Assembly (NCBI GenBank): GCA_001606155.1
Contig: LODT01000021.1
Span: forward strand, 434,001-498,000
DNA: 64,000 nucleotides
Direction of reading: 5' to 3'
Source of the DNA: Tieghemostelium lacteum
Taxonomy: Eukaryota > Evosea > Eumycetozoa > Dictyosteliales > Raperosteliaceae
Numbering within the stretch: position 1 is the stretch's first letter; each line of letters opens with the position of its first letter. Shown here one piece after another: positions 53,367-64,000 of the stretch. The notes beneath the pieces are model-generated. The model made no database searches, was not told where the DNA came from, and worked only from the letters and a program-made list of their open reading frames with translations. Position numbers and translations under genes: made by a program.

Positions 53367-56300
53367 ATGGATATTTATCCAACAACAACCACAAATACAA
53401 CAACTACAACAAGTAGTAATAATGATGATAAAATAAAAGTTGCCATTAGAGTAAGGCCACTAAATTCCAAAGAAATTGATCAAAAAATACCATGGAATGT
53501 GAACTCTGATTCCATTAGTTTAGTAAAATTACCAAATACAGTTATACAATCCTTTTTTTATGGTATGTTGAAAATATTAAATAATAATGTTAGAAATATT
53601 AATAAATTAAATATTTTAAAATAGATTATGTATTTGGAATAGAATCTAAAACACAGGATCTTTATGATGCTATTGCAAAGAATATAGTTAAAAGTTCATT
53701 GGAAGGTATCAATGGTACTATATTTGCTTATGGTATGACAAGTTCAGGTAAAACCTTTTCGATGAAGGGTAATGAACAGTCACCTGGTATAATAAGACTT
53801 GCAATTCAAGATATATTCAAATTCATTAGTGAGTCAACAGATCAGAGAGAATATGTATTAAAAGTCAGTTATTTGGAGATTTATAATGAGGAGATTAAAG
53901 ATCTTCTAAGTATGGACCATCAGAATAAGAAATTAAAGATACACGAAGATATATATCGTGGTATTTTCGTTGGAAATCTAAAGGAAGAAATTGTGAAATC
54001 CAAAGCTGATATATTAAATCTCATGAAACTTGGTGATGAACGTAGACACATTGGGTCAACTAACATGAATGACAATTCCTCTCGTTCACATACCTTATTT
54101 CGTCTGCAAATTCAGTCAAATTGTAAACAAACTGGTGCTTTGCAATTATCTATTCTAACACTGGTGGATTTGGCCGGTAGTGAAAGAGTAGCTTCTACAG
54201 GTGCTGAAGGAGTTCGTTTGAAAGAAGGTACTCATATCAATAAGTCATTATTGACTTTAAGTACTGTTATCAGCAAACTCTCTGAACAGAGTGAGAGACC
54301 TGGTAAAGAAATTCACATTCCATATAGAGATTCTAAACTTACTAGAATTCTTCAAACCTCATTAGGAGGTAACTCTAAAACCGCCATTATATGTACCATA
54401 GCTCCAGCTAATGACTATCAAGAAGAGTCCATTCAGACATTACAATTTGCAAAGAGAGCAAAATCTGTTAAAACCAATTACAAGATCAACGAAGTTTTAG
54501 ATGTCAATGCCATATTCAAAAAGAAGGATATGGAATTGAGTAAAATCAAGAGTGAATTGACTAAACGTGATGATGCCTATAAGATGTTACTAGAGAAATA
54601 TAATATATTGTTAACTGATCAGACGAATAAACAATGGTTAACAAGCTCAAAAAGACTGTTACCACCACCTTATAAACCTATTCCATTGTCTCAGTCCACT
54701 GAAGAAATGGGTCCTAGTAATACAGATTTTGAAGGTTTGGATAAAGACAATAACGATACCTCTGATAGACCTAAAAAGAAGAGAAGAGAAACTATAGCTA
54801 GTTGTTTTAGTAGTTTTGGTAGTATGGCAACTCCCATTTCATTGCCATCTAGTAAGAAACTGTTGGTATTAGACCAAAGAGTGTTTCAAGAGACTCCAAT
54901 GAAGTTTCCATCAATTTCTAAAGGTAGTAGTAGAAGAGAAAGTGTTATAGATGAAAATGATCAGGAAATACTCGAAACTGATTTAATGGAAGAAGAAGTG
55001 GAGATGGAGATTGACTATGTGAGAATGAAGAAAGAGGATTACGAATTACTAGTTCAACAAACTGAACAAAATAATTTGTTACTCCAGGAATACGAAGAGG
55101 TATCACAGTTATTGGAAGCTGAAAATACTCAAAATAAGAGTGATTTAGCAAGACTGGTTGAAAACTATAGAAAAACTTATAAAGTTGCAAAATCTCTGCA
55201 GAGACAGTTGTATGTCGATAGATTGGAAAATGGTGGTCTACATGAATCTCTTGGTCTATTAGGATCACAATATTACCAGTTACAAATGGAGTTTGAAAAG
55301 TTACTAAATTCCTATAACCAATCTAAAGAGGAGATAACTTCAATGAAAGAAGAGAAGGTACAATTCTTGGAGATTTGGGAACCTGTTCAAGAACAAATTC
55401 ATCAAGTAACTCAAGAGAATCAACACTATAAATCTATAATTATAGATTTGGAATCTAAATACAATTTATTGTTGGAGTCTATTGAATCGAATCAGAATAT
55501 AGTTGTTGAACAAGCAACTGTTGCCAGTAACCAAGTTGATCCAATGATCCAAGAACAATTGATGCAATTACAATTAGAGTGTAGCCAACATTCACAAATT
55601 GTAGATAAATTTAAATTGGAAAATGAACAATTGTCTGATACCATTAAACAATTACAAGAATCTGAATCTGATGTAGTTAGTCAATTGAAGTTGGAGATTC
55701 AACAATCCATAGATCAACTAGCACAATTACAATCAGAGAATGAACATTATTCTGAGACTATAAAACAATTAAAAGAGTCTGAATCTGATGTTATTGGTCA
55801 ATTGAAATTAGATATACAAAAATATGTAGATAATGTCAATCAACTGAAAGAACAGGAAACTGAATTGGTTACTGTAATGGAATTTGATAAACAAGAGTAT
55901 TTCAAGGTTAATGATCAATTGAAATTACAAATTCAAGAGACTATGGAACAATTAGCTAAATTACAAGAGTGTGAATCTGAAATTATAAGTAAACTAAAAT
56001 CAGAAAATCAACAATATGTGGATACTATAAGTAAACTGAATGAACAAGAGTCTGAATTGGTTAGTAAATTGAAATTAGATTACCAAGAATTAGATTCAAA
56101 ACTGAAAGAATCTAAAGAAGATACAGTTTCTAAGATTGCTGGTTTAGAAAAGGAGATTGAGAGACTTAGAAATAGCTATAAAGAGGTTACCATATTGAAC
56201 GATACCAGTACCAATTTGAACCAAGAGTTATCTATAAAATTGGCTGAGTTGGAGGTTTCTCAGAAAGATCAACATAAAATTCATGATCTTGAATATAAAC

Positions 56301-59300
56301 TGGAACATGTAAATTTGACTTGTATAGATTTGGCCAAAGAATTGGAGGATAAAATTGTAGAATATCACGAATTGTCAATTGACCATACCCAATCTTGTGA
56401 AGAGATTTTGAATTTGGAAAACCTCTTAAAGAGTAGACAACAACAACATCAATCGGTAACTGATGATTTAGAGTCACAATTACAATTGAAATCAGAGAAA
56501 ATTGAACAACTTAATTTCACTCTAGAGGAGATGAAAATCAAGTTGGATAATGCTGAAAAACTTGAAAAAGAGTCTAAAGATTCCCATTTTAATGAATTGC
56601 AATTGGTTAACGAACAATTGCAAGAAAGATGTTATTCATTAGGTCAGTTATCAACAATCACAATGAATCAACTATGGAATGATAGAAAGCAATCAGAAGG
56701 TCTAATGCAAATCGAATATCAGGAATTAATGGGTAAATATCAATTGATTTACTCTAAATTCAGTCAATTTATAAGTAAGAGTATTGAAAGACAAGTTCAA
56801 CATGAATCAGTTGGTCAGGAATCGATGGATGTCTTTAAACAATTACAAGAAGCTCAGGAGAAATTGGTTGAAGAAAAATTGAAATTGGAGAATACTATAT
56901 TGGTTCTTAATAAAGAGTTAGAAATTAGAACTATGGAATTGGAAAATACCCAATCACAACAGGAATCTGTTGGTAAAGAATCAATGGATGTCATTAAGCA
57001 ACTTCAAGAGACTCAAGAGAAATTAGTTAAGGAAAAGGAGCAACTTGAAATTGAAATTATAAATCTTGATAAAGAATTAGAACAAAGAAAACTGGAGTTG
57101 GTAAATATCCAATCAGAACAAGAGGTAGCTTTGAAAAAATCTGAAGATTTGATTGAACAACTACAAGAATCTCAAGAGAAATTGGTTAAGGATAAAGAAC
57201 AATTGGAAGATGAATTGAGAGATCTTGGTAAAGAATTAGAGCAAAGAAATCAAGAAATGAATAATTTCTCAACTCAGGCATTGGAATCTTCTAAGCAGAT
57301 TACTATACTTCTTCATTCTATTGAGGAACTTAAAGATGCTAATAATAAGTTACAAGAGGAGTTGGTAGTTGCAAAGAGTAAGCCTGAGGTACCTACTAGT
57401 GCTGTAAAACCAACTGTCGCTAAGAAAGTACCTTCTACACCATCTTCTAGTGCTTCTAGTGGTTTAGGAAAGGTCACTGTAGACAGAGAGAAAGAAATGC
57501 TCAGAAAGGAATTTGAAAAGTCAAAAGAAAAACTTACAAGTTTGGAATCTAAACTCAAACAAGCCTCGCAGGAAAAGGGTACTTTACAATCTGAGAAGAC
57601 TCAATTGGAAAAGGAATTGAAGGACCAAAAGAGACTGTATACTGAAACTGAGAAACAATTAGAAAAATTAAAGGCTACTCATTTGGCAGCTGATGTTAAA
57701 CAGAAGGAATTCCAAACTCTGAATAAACAAGTTGAAACTCTTACAAAGACTTTGGATACTATGAAAGTCACTCAGAATGAATTGGAGTCCGATAACCAAA
57801 GAAAAGATCAAGATTTAGAAAAGAAGATGGATTTAATTAACCAAATCACCTTGGATCGTGATGCTAAGGAAAAGAAGATTCAAAGTCTTCAATCTGATTT
57901 GGATATTGCCACTATTAAAATTGGTAATATTGAACAGGTACAACAACAGACTTTATTGCAGGCTCAAGATCTAAAGAATAAATTGGTGGATTGTGAGAAG
58001 AGAGAAGAGGAAATTGGTAAAAAACTACAAGTAGCAATTCAACAGTCGCAAGAACAATTAGAATCACAATCTAAACAGGCTAGAGAGCAATTGGATTTAC
58101 AAACTAAACAATCTCAAGATGAATTGGAAAGATTATCTAAGGTATCAAAAGAGCAATTAGAACAACAAATGACACAATCTCAAGAACATTTGAATAGGGA
58201 AATGAAATTGGCTAGAGAACAATTGGATATGCATGTTAAACAGTCTCAAGAACAATTGGCTTTGGTGCAATTGGAGAAAGAGAATCTTACTAAACAGTAT
58301 AATGAAGAGACTGAGAAGATTACAAGTCAATTGACTGATAGTTACTTTTCATTTGAAGAGACAAAAGCTGAATGGCAGTTGAAGGAGTCTGAGTCTCAAC
58401 AACAGATTCAACAGAAGCTAGACCAATTGAAAGAGTCCCAGGTATTGGTACAATCATTGACTGAGGAAAAGGATCAGATGAAGGAAAGCTACGAGACCAC
58501 TATGAAACAACTTCAAGAACAACACCAAGAAGTTGAAAAACAAATGGATTTGAAATTACAAGAAATTCAAATGCAAAAAGAACAATTGGAATCATCAGTA
58601 TCTGCTCAACAAGAGACTATTTCTAAATTGATGGTAGATGTTAAGGAAAGAGATGACCAAATTCAACAAATTGAAAATACTCTAATTGATGTTAAATTCA
58701 ATTTGGAGTCTGTACAAAATGAAATGAATGAAAAGACTTTACAGTACAATGCTGATTTGGATAAACTCAAATCTACTCAAGAAAATGAGTTGAAGGCATT
58801 ACAAGAGTCACATTTAGTAGAGACTAATAAACTCCAAGAACAGTTGGTTGAACTCCAACAGAAACATTCTGGTGAATTATCAAAATTACAAGAGAATGCC
58901 AATCAAGATTCAGAGCAATTACAAAACACTGTAATGTCATTAGAGAAGAAACTTAAGGAATCTAGTAACAGTCTCAACCAACTTGGTAAACAATTGAAAT
59001 CTACAACTGATCAATTAGCTGAAAAGGATAATGAGATTAATCTACTTCAAGACAAGGTCTTGGAAGTCATTGATCAAATGGATGAAAAGGATCGTCAATT
59101 ACAAGAAAAACAGTCTTCCATCCAGAATCTTACTCTGAAATTTGATAGTGATTTATTGAAGATTACTGAAGAGCATAGAGATGAAATTCAAAAGCTAAAA
59201 GAAGATTTTGATAATAAGGAATCAGAGTATCTCGACAGAGTTGAAAATCAAATGCATATCGAAAAGGAGTTATCAAAATCCAAGAGTAACCTAAAGATCT

Positions 59301-59701
59301 ACACTGAAAAGGTTACCAATCTCAACCAAGTCATTCAAAAACTTCAACAAGGTCAAGGTCCCGATGATCAACCTAATCAACAACAAATTACCATTAAACC
59401 AATAGTTAGGGGTCCTTTGGTTAATTCCAGCGGACAACCAATTAAATCGATTCTTAAAAAGAAACAAGAGAGTGAAAATTCAACAACATCATCTCCACCA
59501 CCAACTCAAAAAGAAAAAGAAAATGTAAATAATATAAATATCAATAACAACAATCCAACTGGTAAGGCTCTAGGCAGTAAACCTACCCAAGTTGTAACCA
59601 GTTTATCACAAATACCACAAAACAAAAAAGTTAGATTAATTATTCAAGGTAATGGTTCTTCATCTTCTATTTATAATCCTCTTAACCCAGCACATAAATA
59701 A
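53367..59701 (+). CDS. CENP-E-type (kinesin-7) motor protein with long coiled coil (2 exons)
   Basis: Exons 53367-53562 and 53625-59701 give 2090 residues. The motor domain is at about 22-375: KVAIRVRPLNSKEID, P-loop FAYGMTSSGKTFS at about 99-111, switch I NDNSSRSHTLF, switch II LTLVDLAGSERV, and neck region KTNYKINEV. Then comes a Pro/Lys linker, and from about 455 to 1970 an almost unbroken coiled coil of Glu/Gln/Lys/Leu (for example ESLGLLGSQYYQLQMEFEKL; many EQL and SQEQL strings). The tail (about 1980-2090) is basic and unstructured (PTQKEKENVNN, SILKKKQESEN). CENP-E-like motors tether kinetochores to microtubules. D. discoideum Kif11 belongs to kinesin-7; this is its likely counterpart, but the orthology was not tested. 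Confidence 0.9.
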
Positions 59702-59755
59702 TAAAATATATAATGTTTTAATTTATTTCAAAATTGAAACTTAGTTTGAAAGTAT

Positions 59756-60438
59756 TTAATGTTCAACTAATTCATATTTGATTAGTTTAGGTGCATTTTG
59801 AGAAGACTCAACTTTTGAAGTTGCTTTGATAAAGATTTTCTTTGCAATTTCTGGTTTGGGATTAGTTGGTACCTTTCCAATTTTTCTAGGTTCAGGCTTT
59901 TGAGATTTCAATGTCTTTGTTTTCCTAATTTCATTATTCTCAAAGTTACCTTTTTGTTTTGGAAGTTTGTGGTTCACTCTCTTTGATGAAGTATCTATTT
60001 TTTTTAAGATATCTCCTGGAAGTTTAGACTTTTGAAACTAGAGTTAAAATTCCAATTTTTACAAGATTTAAATAGGTAAAACTTACTTGAAGTTTATAAA
60101 TAAATCTATGTTTAATAACAACATCAAACATAATAATAATCTTATTATAGTTACTACAAGGGAAACAACCACATTCACTTATAATACTATCTAAATCCAA
60201 AGTATTATCTTTTATATCTGATTTAAACTCTGGATATTTAACCAATTCCAAAATGATTGTATTACGATCTAAAATCTTTGGTTTCCAGTACAACAACTTT
60301 ATTTTTAAATTAGTATTTTATAAATTAATTTATAGTTACTTATTTAATTATACATACTAATAGAATATAAGGTATGGATGGATTACTAGATGTTGTACTT
60401 GGGAAAAATATATCAGATGTATATTCACTATTAGACAT
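59756..60438 (-). CDS. Orphan basic protein (3 exons)
   Basis: Exons 60358-60438, 60087-60296, 59756-60037 give 190 residues. The middle part (about 28-97) is folded-looking (LLYWKPKILDRNTIILELVK, then ECGCFPCSNYNKIIIMFD). The C-terminal 75 residues are very Lys-rich (RKTKTLKSQKPEPRKIGK) and may be disordered. A GCFPC motif with two Cys is notable. No family recognised. It is convergent with the kinesin gene (54 bp) and divergent from YAE1 (206 bp). Confidence 0.65.
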
Positions 60439-60644
60439 GACTTATTCGGTAGATTCTACAAAAGAATTTTAATAACATTTTATTATAAAAATATAAGTTT
60501 AAATAATCAATACATAATTTATGTCTCTTTGTCAAATTTTATTTGATCACAATTAATCTGAATTAGTGTTTTGAAAATGTGGGGTTTAAGTGTGAATAGA
60601 ACTTCTTTTTATTTTATTTTTTATTTTGAAATTCGGTTCAACAA

Positions 60645-61395
60645 ATGTCTGATTATGATGATTTTTATGGTGAGGATGAGAATAGCTCTTTCAACCAAGA
60701 ATATTTACCAAATAAAGAATCTGATAGAGAATTAAAAAAGATTACACCAGTTTGTATTAATATAAGAATACAATATTCTAAACTGAAAGTAGTATTAATT
60801 TCTCGGTTTTTAGATTGGTTATCAAGATGGTTTAGAAATAGGTAAAGAAATTACCTTACAAAAAGGATTTAATGATGGATTTAAAGAAGGTGCAGATACA
60901 GGTTATAAATGGTCATTGTTAATAGGATTAATAAGTTCAATTGATGTATTTTATCATCAGAATAAGAATTTAAATAGTAATACAACTGCTATTACTAAAC
61001 TTGATGATTTAGTAAATAGATTAAATATTATTGTAAAAGATAAAACATCACCACCTTCAATTGAATTATTAAAATCAAAATTTAAAAGTTATAAAGTAGA
61101 TGGTGAAGAAGAATTTGAAAGAGAAGGCAATTGTATGAATAATACAATATCTACTTCAGCTGATAATAATTCAGGATGTTGTGGTGGTAGTGGTAGTAGA
61201 GGTAGTACTACATGTTGTAAAGAAGAATCTAAATTAAATATTAACTCAATTACAACACCAAAAATTGAAAAAAAAACAGTTGAGTTTGATACAGTTTGTA
61301 GAGAATGTGAAGATATTATAACTGAATTGGGTTTAGATGGAAAGACAATGATTAAAAATTTATTGTCAAAATCATTAAATGTCATTACAAATTAA
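60645..61395 (+). CDS. yae1: YAE1-domain protein (2 exons)
   Basis: Exons 60645-60749 and 60814-61395 (64-nt intron with a GTTTGT donor) give 228 residues. The second exon begins IGYQDGLEIGKEITLQKGFN and continues DGFKEGADTGYKWSLLIG: the repeated G-x3-G pattern of the Yae1/LTO1 family, which forms an adaptor with LTO1 to deliver iron-sulphur clusters to ABCE1 (Rli1) for ribosome biogenesis. The N-terminus is acidic, and the C-terminal half has a Cys/Gly/Ser segment (SGCCGGSGSRGSTTCCKEES) that may be dictyostelid-specific. The GTTTGT donor was chosen because it keeps the frame; a GTATTA donor would not. Confidence 0.86.
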
Positions 61396-61699
61396 TCTTG
61401 TTAAGATTAGTTCCAATGGTTCTTTGGCTGACATCATCACAGGTAGGAATAGGATTCATCCTTTGTTCCTGTAAAAAAAATATCTAAGATTATCGTGAAA
61501 AAAATCAGAAACTGAAAAAAAAGAGAGTGGATGGAATTTTTGTAAAAACAAGCTAATTGAGAATATCTACTATTTCTCTCTTATTTTTTTTTTTCACTCA
61601 CTCTCTTTTAAAATAAATTAATAATCATTTCATCATCATTTGTAAATTGTACAGGTCATTTTAATATACAAATAAATATAAATATATTTTTAGAAAAAG
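61396..61699. other. Spacer between YAE1 and the LRR gene
   Basis: About 300 bp; poly-T and A/T runs, no gene seen. Likely the YAE1 3' UTR plus the LRR gene promoter. Confidence 0.4.
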
Positions 61700-63973
61700 A
61701 TGATATTTGATTCACAGACTTTAGTTAAGATATTGACATACTCTATACCATGTCAAAGTCAACCTAATTACAATAGTTTTATAAATAGTTATAATAGTAA
61801 TAGTTTGTCACTGGATAGTAGTCTACAGAGTGACAGTATATTCCCATTCAAGAATCAACATTGGATCTTACAGATTGATAAAACTAATGTATTGTACAGG
61901 TACCTTTTAAAGTACAGTTTAGTGTGTAAGGAATGGAACCTTAATATCCTCTCCGAACTCCCAATTGACAGAATAACTATAACTTCTGTAAATTCATGTA
62001 GACTATTCATCAGTTTGATGAATGTCATTCGATTCCGTCAGACTTTTCATTTGTCCATTGTTATATCTCAACAACTCAATGGTCAACTTGTACATAACAA
62101 CAAAGAATACCTCGAAAAAACTATTGAAAATAATCTGATGGCTGATGCCAATGATCTCTTTCAACCATTTTCCAAGCAACAACTAGTTAATATCTATCAT
62201 AGTCAATCTATGAACAATGTGTTTTCATATGATTTTATACCATTTTTAGATATAATAAAAGTAGAGAGTAATGCTGGAAGTCAAAATTACTCTGACAAGG
62301 ATAACAGTCAGCAGAATAATCAACAGCAAGGAAATGTTGGTTTTTTTGGTAAACTATTGAGAACAGGATCACAGGTTTTAAAAAAGGAGTTATTGGAATC
62401 ACTGGTTAAATCCTGTGCTAAATCATTGAGATCTCTGAAATTCTATCATGACAATTGGGAAAACTATTATATTGGGTATCTTAATGAACTGATATCTAAA
62501 AACTCATTAAATTCACTGGATTTGGCTGGTAATGGTTTGAATGATTCGCAAGTCAAACAGATACTAGAGTCACTGAAATCTATAAATACATTATATGAAC
62601 TTAATCTATCAAGAAACCAAATATCAGGTGAATGTCTATCTCACTTTGAACCTATATTTAAAGCGAATATGTTCCTTAGTAATGTAAATTTTCAACAAAA
62701 CAAAATCAACTCGAATGCCGTTAAACCATTTTTGGAATCATTCAAATCCAATGTTTTCAAAAAAAGTATTTTATTTGGATGGAATGATTTAGATGATTTG
62801 GCAGGAATCATGATTACAAGGTTCCTGTTAACCAATGACACTGTAACCAATATCAATTTGGCATCTAATGAATTGACTTATGAGACTTTTATTCTGTTGA
62901 ATGATGTACTTAAACAGACTAAAACTCTAAAGAAACTGAATATCTCTTGTAATCCATTGGATTCTGAAGAAGCTATTGCCATCTTATCATCGCTTAAAGT
63001 CAACCAATCACTAAAGAGTCTCTCTATGGTAGGTTGTGGAATAGATGGGTCAGCCTCCAATTCCCTCTATGAAATGTTACAAGTAAACACTACTTTGACA
63101 AACCTAGATCTCAGACATAACATTACTATACCCTCTGAATCAGGATGTAAATTCATGTCAGCTCTTACAACCAATCAAACTATAGTCAAATTGAATATGG
63201 GATATTGCAATCTTGGTGGTGAAGTTGGACAGGCTTTAGGTGAATGTCTTATGCATAACCAAACATTGCAAGTACTGATATTCAATAACAACCAACTCGG
63301 AGAACAGGGTATGATAGGTATCAGTACTGGTCTAATGGCTAATAACACACTAAAATATATTGATTTGGGGTCAAATTTCCATGATTTTGAGTGTATTGGA
63401 TATGAAGCTGGTTTGGCATTAGCAGAGACCCTTAAATACAATACATGTCTGGAATCACTACACTTGTACAATAATAAAATGGGACATGAGACAGTGGCAT
63501 TAATTACCGCTGCATTAGGTGAAGGTGGTAACCAAACTCTGAAAGCTTTGAATCTGTCATCGAATAGCATTAGAACAGAAGGTGCTTTAGCAATTGCTAG
63601 TCTGATACTAGGAAACTATTCACTTAACTATCTGAATATCAACAATTCATTCATTCAAGCTGAGGGTCTAATGTCCATTATTGAGTCACTCAAACTCAAT
63701 ACCACAATACAACAGATTGGTATCTCTGGAAATGCATCTTCACTCTTACAATTAGACACTATAACAAAACAACTACTGTCTGAGAATAACTATATACATC
63801 AGATGGATTACACCAGTCGTATAACATTTAGAAGATATCATCAATATGAGAAACAAAGGTCACTTTACAAATCAAGAAAATACCTCATCAGACTATTTGA
63901 TGATGGTAGTGCAATGTTACCAGAGTCAAAAGATAAAATATTAGATCTTTTAAAACCAATTATTTATAAGTAA
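61700..63973 (+). CDS. Large ribonuclease-inhibitor-type LRR protein
   Basis: 757 residues, single exon, complete. The N-terminal ~250 residues include an F-box-like part (VLYRYLLKYSLVCKEWNLNI) and a low-complexity Ser/Asn/Gln region. About sixteen regular LRRs of the RI/NLR type follow from ~270 to 690: LNSLDLAGNGLNDSQVKQIL, LYELNLSRNQISGECLSHF, LKKLNISCNPLDSEEAIAIL, LKYIDLGSNFHDFECIG, LKALNLSSNSIRTEGALAIA. The repeats are much more regular than in the other LRR genes of the window. The C-terminus ends LDLLKPIIYK. Proteins of this kind bind other proteins on the concave face; the partner is unknown. Confidence 0.82.
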   Translation: MIFDSQTLVKILTYSIPCQSQPNYNSFINSYNSNSLSLDSSLQSDSIFPFKNQHWILQIDKTNVLYRYLLKYSLVCKEWNLNILSELPIDRITITSVNSCRLFISLMNVIRFRQTFHLSIVISQQLNGQLVHNNKEYLEKTIENNLMADANDLFQPFSKQQLVNIYHSQSMNNVFSYDFIPFLDIIKVESNAGSQNYSDKDNSQQNNQQQGNVGFFGKLLRTGSQVLKKELLESLVKSCAKSLRSLKFYHDNWENYYIGYLNELISKNSLNSLDLAGNGLNDSQVKQILESLKSINTLYELNLSRNQISGECLSHFEPIFKANMFLSNVNFQQNKINSNAVKPFLESFKSNVFKKSILFGWNDLDDLAGIMITRFLLTNDTVTNINLASNELTYETFILLNDVLKQTKTLKKLNISCNPLDSEEAIAILSSLKVNQSLKSLSMVGCGIDGSASNSLYEMLQVNTTLTNLDLRHNITIPSESGCKFMSALTTNQTIVKLNMGYCNLGGEVGQALGECLMHNQTLQVLIFNNNQLGEQGMIGISTGLMANNTLKYIDLGSNFHDFECIGYEAGLALAETLKYNTCLESLHLYNNKMGHETVALITAALGEGGNQTLKALNLSSNSIRTEGALAIASLILGNYSLNYLNINNSFIQAEGLMSIIESLKLNTTIQQIGISGNASSLLQLDTITKQLLSENNYIHQMDYTSRITFRRYHQYEKQRSLYKSRKYLIRLFDDGSAMLPESKDKILDLLKPIIYK

Positions 63974-64000
63974 TCACTCTGTGAAAAAAATAAAAATAAA

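Noticed and set aside
1-64000. tRNA, rRNA and mobile elements
   Set aside because: No T-arm-like GGTTCRA strings with matching arms were found outside coding sequence, no rRNA blocks, and no transposase, integrase, reverse transcriptase, LTR or terminal inverted repeats of a transposon.

Overview
This window is nuclear DNA of a dictyostelid social amoeba (Amoebozoa). The base composition is very AT-rich, coding regions carry long Asn, Gln, Asp and Thr runs, introns are mostly 50-140 nt of A/T with GTATGT or GTAAGT donors and TAG acceptors, intergenic spacers are short, and the gene content is typical of the group (TrfA/Cyc8 corepressor, NDR-type kinase, poly-Asn RhoGEF, Crinkler-like ATPase, expanded leucine-rich-repeat genes). 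The LRR families and protein style resemble Tieghemostelium or another group outside Dictyostelium discoideum itself, but the species is a guess. I found no mobile elements, virus-derived elements, tRNA, rRNA or CRISPR.

Layout. 1-5.1 kb: the 3' end of a gene with a poly-Asp tail, an HSP20 gene with a disturbed reading frame, an LRR protein and a PIF1 helicase. 5.5-15.4 kb: cytosolic tryptophanyl-tRNA synthetase, a DH-PH RhoGEF, an eight-exon Nup133-like nucleoporin, a small Cys/His coiled-coil protein and a three-exon Pho80-type cyclin. 15.4-18.0 kb: the largest gene-free stretch. 18.0-27.9 kb: a GPI-anchored cupredoxin, PIG-H, TrfA/Cyc8, a CARMIL-like PH/LRR protein, proteasome beta4 and a BSD-domain protein. 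27.9-37.7 kb: a spacer with a candidate structured RNA, a single-pass membrane protein, a 1160-residue orphan, a GPI-anchored Thr-rich protein, a coiled-coil protein and a SAM-like/Crinkler-type P-loop ATPase. 37.9-49.3 kb: NDR-type kinase, proteasome alpha1, START protein, site-2 protease, CoA transferase (SUGCT type), ALY/REF-like mRNA export factor and an SPFH protein. 49.5-64 kb: a divergent pair of paralogous LRR/F-box-like genes, a 2090-residue CENP-E-type kinesin, a three-exon orphan, YAE1 and a large ribonuclease-inhibitor-type LRR protein.

Most genes stand in convergent pairs with very short shared 3' spacers (for example 21 bp at 2938 and 54 bp at 45326), and regulatory sequence is concentrated in the divergent spacers. 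Exon structures were worked out by joining donor and acceptor sites that keep frame. In every multi-exon model given, the summed exon length is a multiple of three, except the HSP20 gene, where the frame cannot be kept.

Most noteworthy points: (1) a rare GC-rich hexamer (GGCGGT/ACCGCC, E2F-like) lies upstream of PIF1, Nup133, the CENP-E kinesin and the NDR kinase, with an identical 12-mer shared by two of them; (2) an unassigned stretch at about 28.46-28.66 kb folds on paper into several nested perfect helices closed by an 8-bp end helix; (3) a SAM-Crinkler ATPase; (4) a 36-nt intron; (5) an HSP20 gene with a probable GC-AG intron and a frame break in a five-G run; (6) recurrent C-rich/CA-rich motifs in introns and promoters, one of which makes a perfect intronic hairpin.
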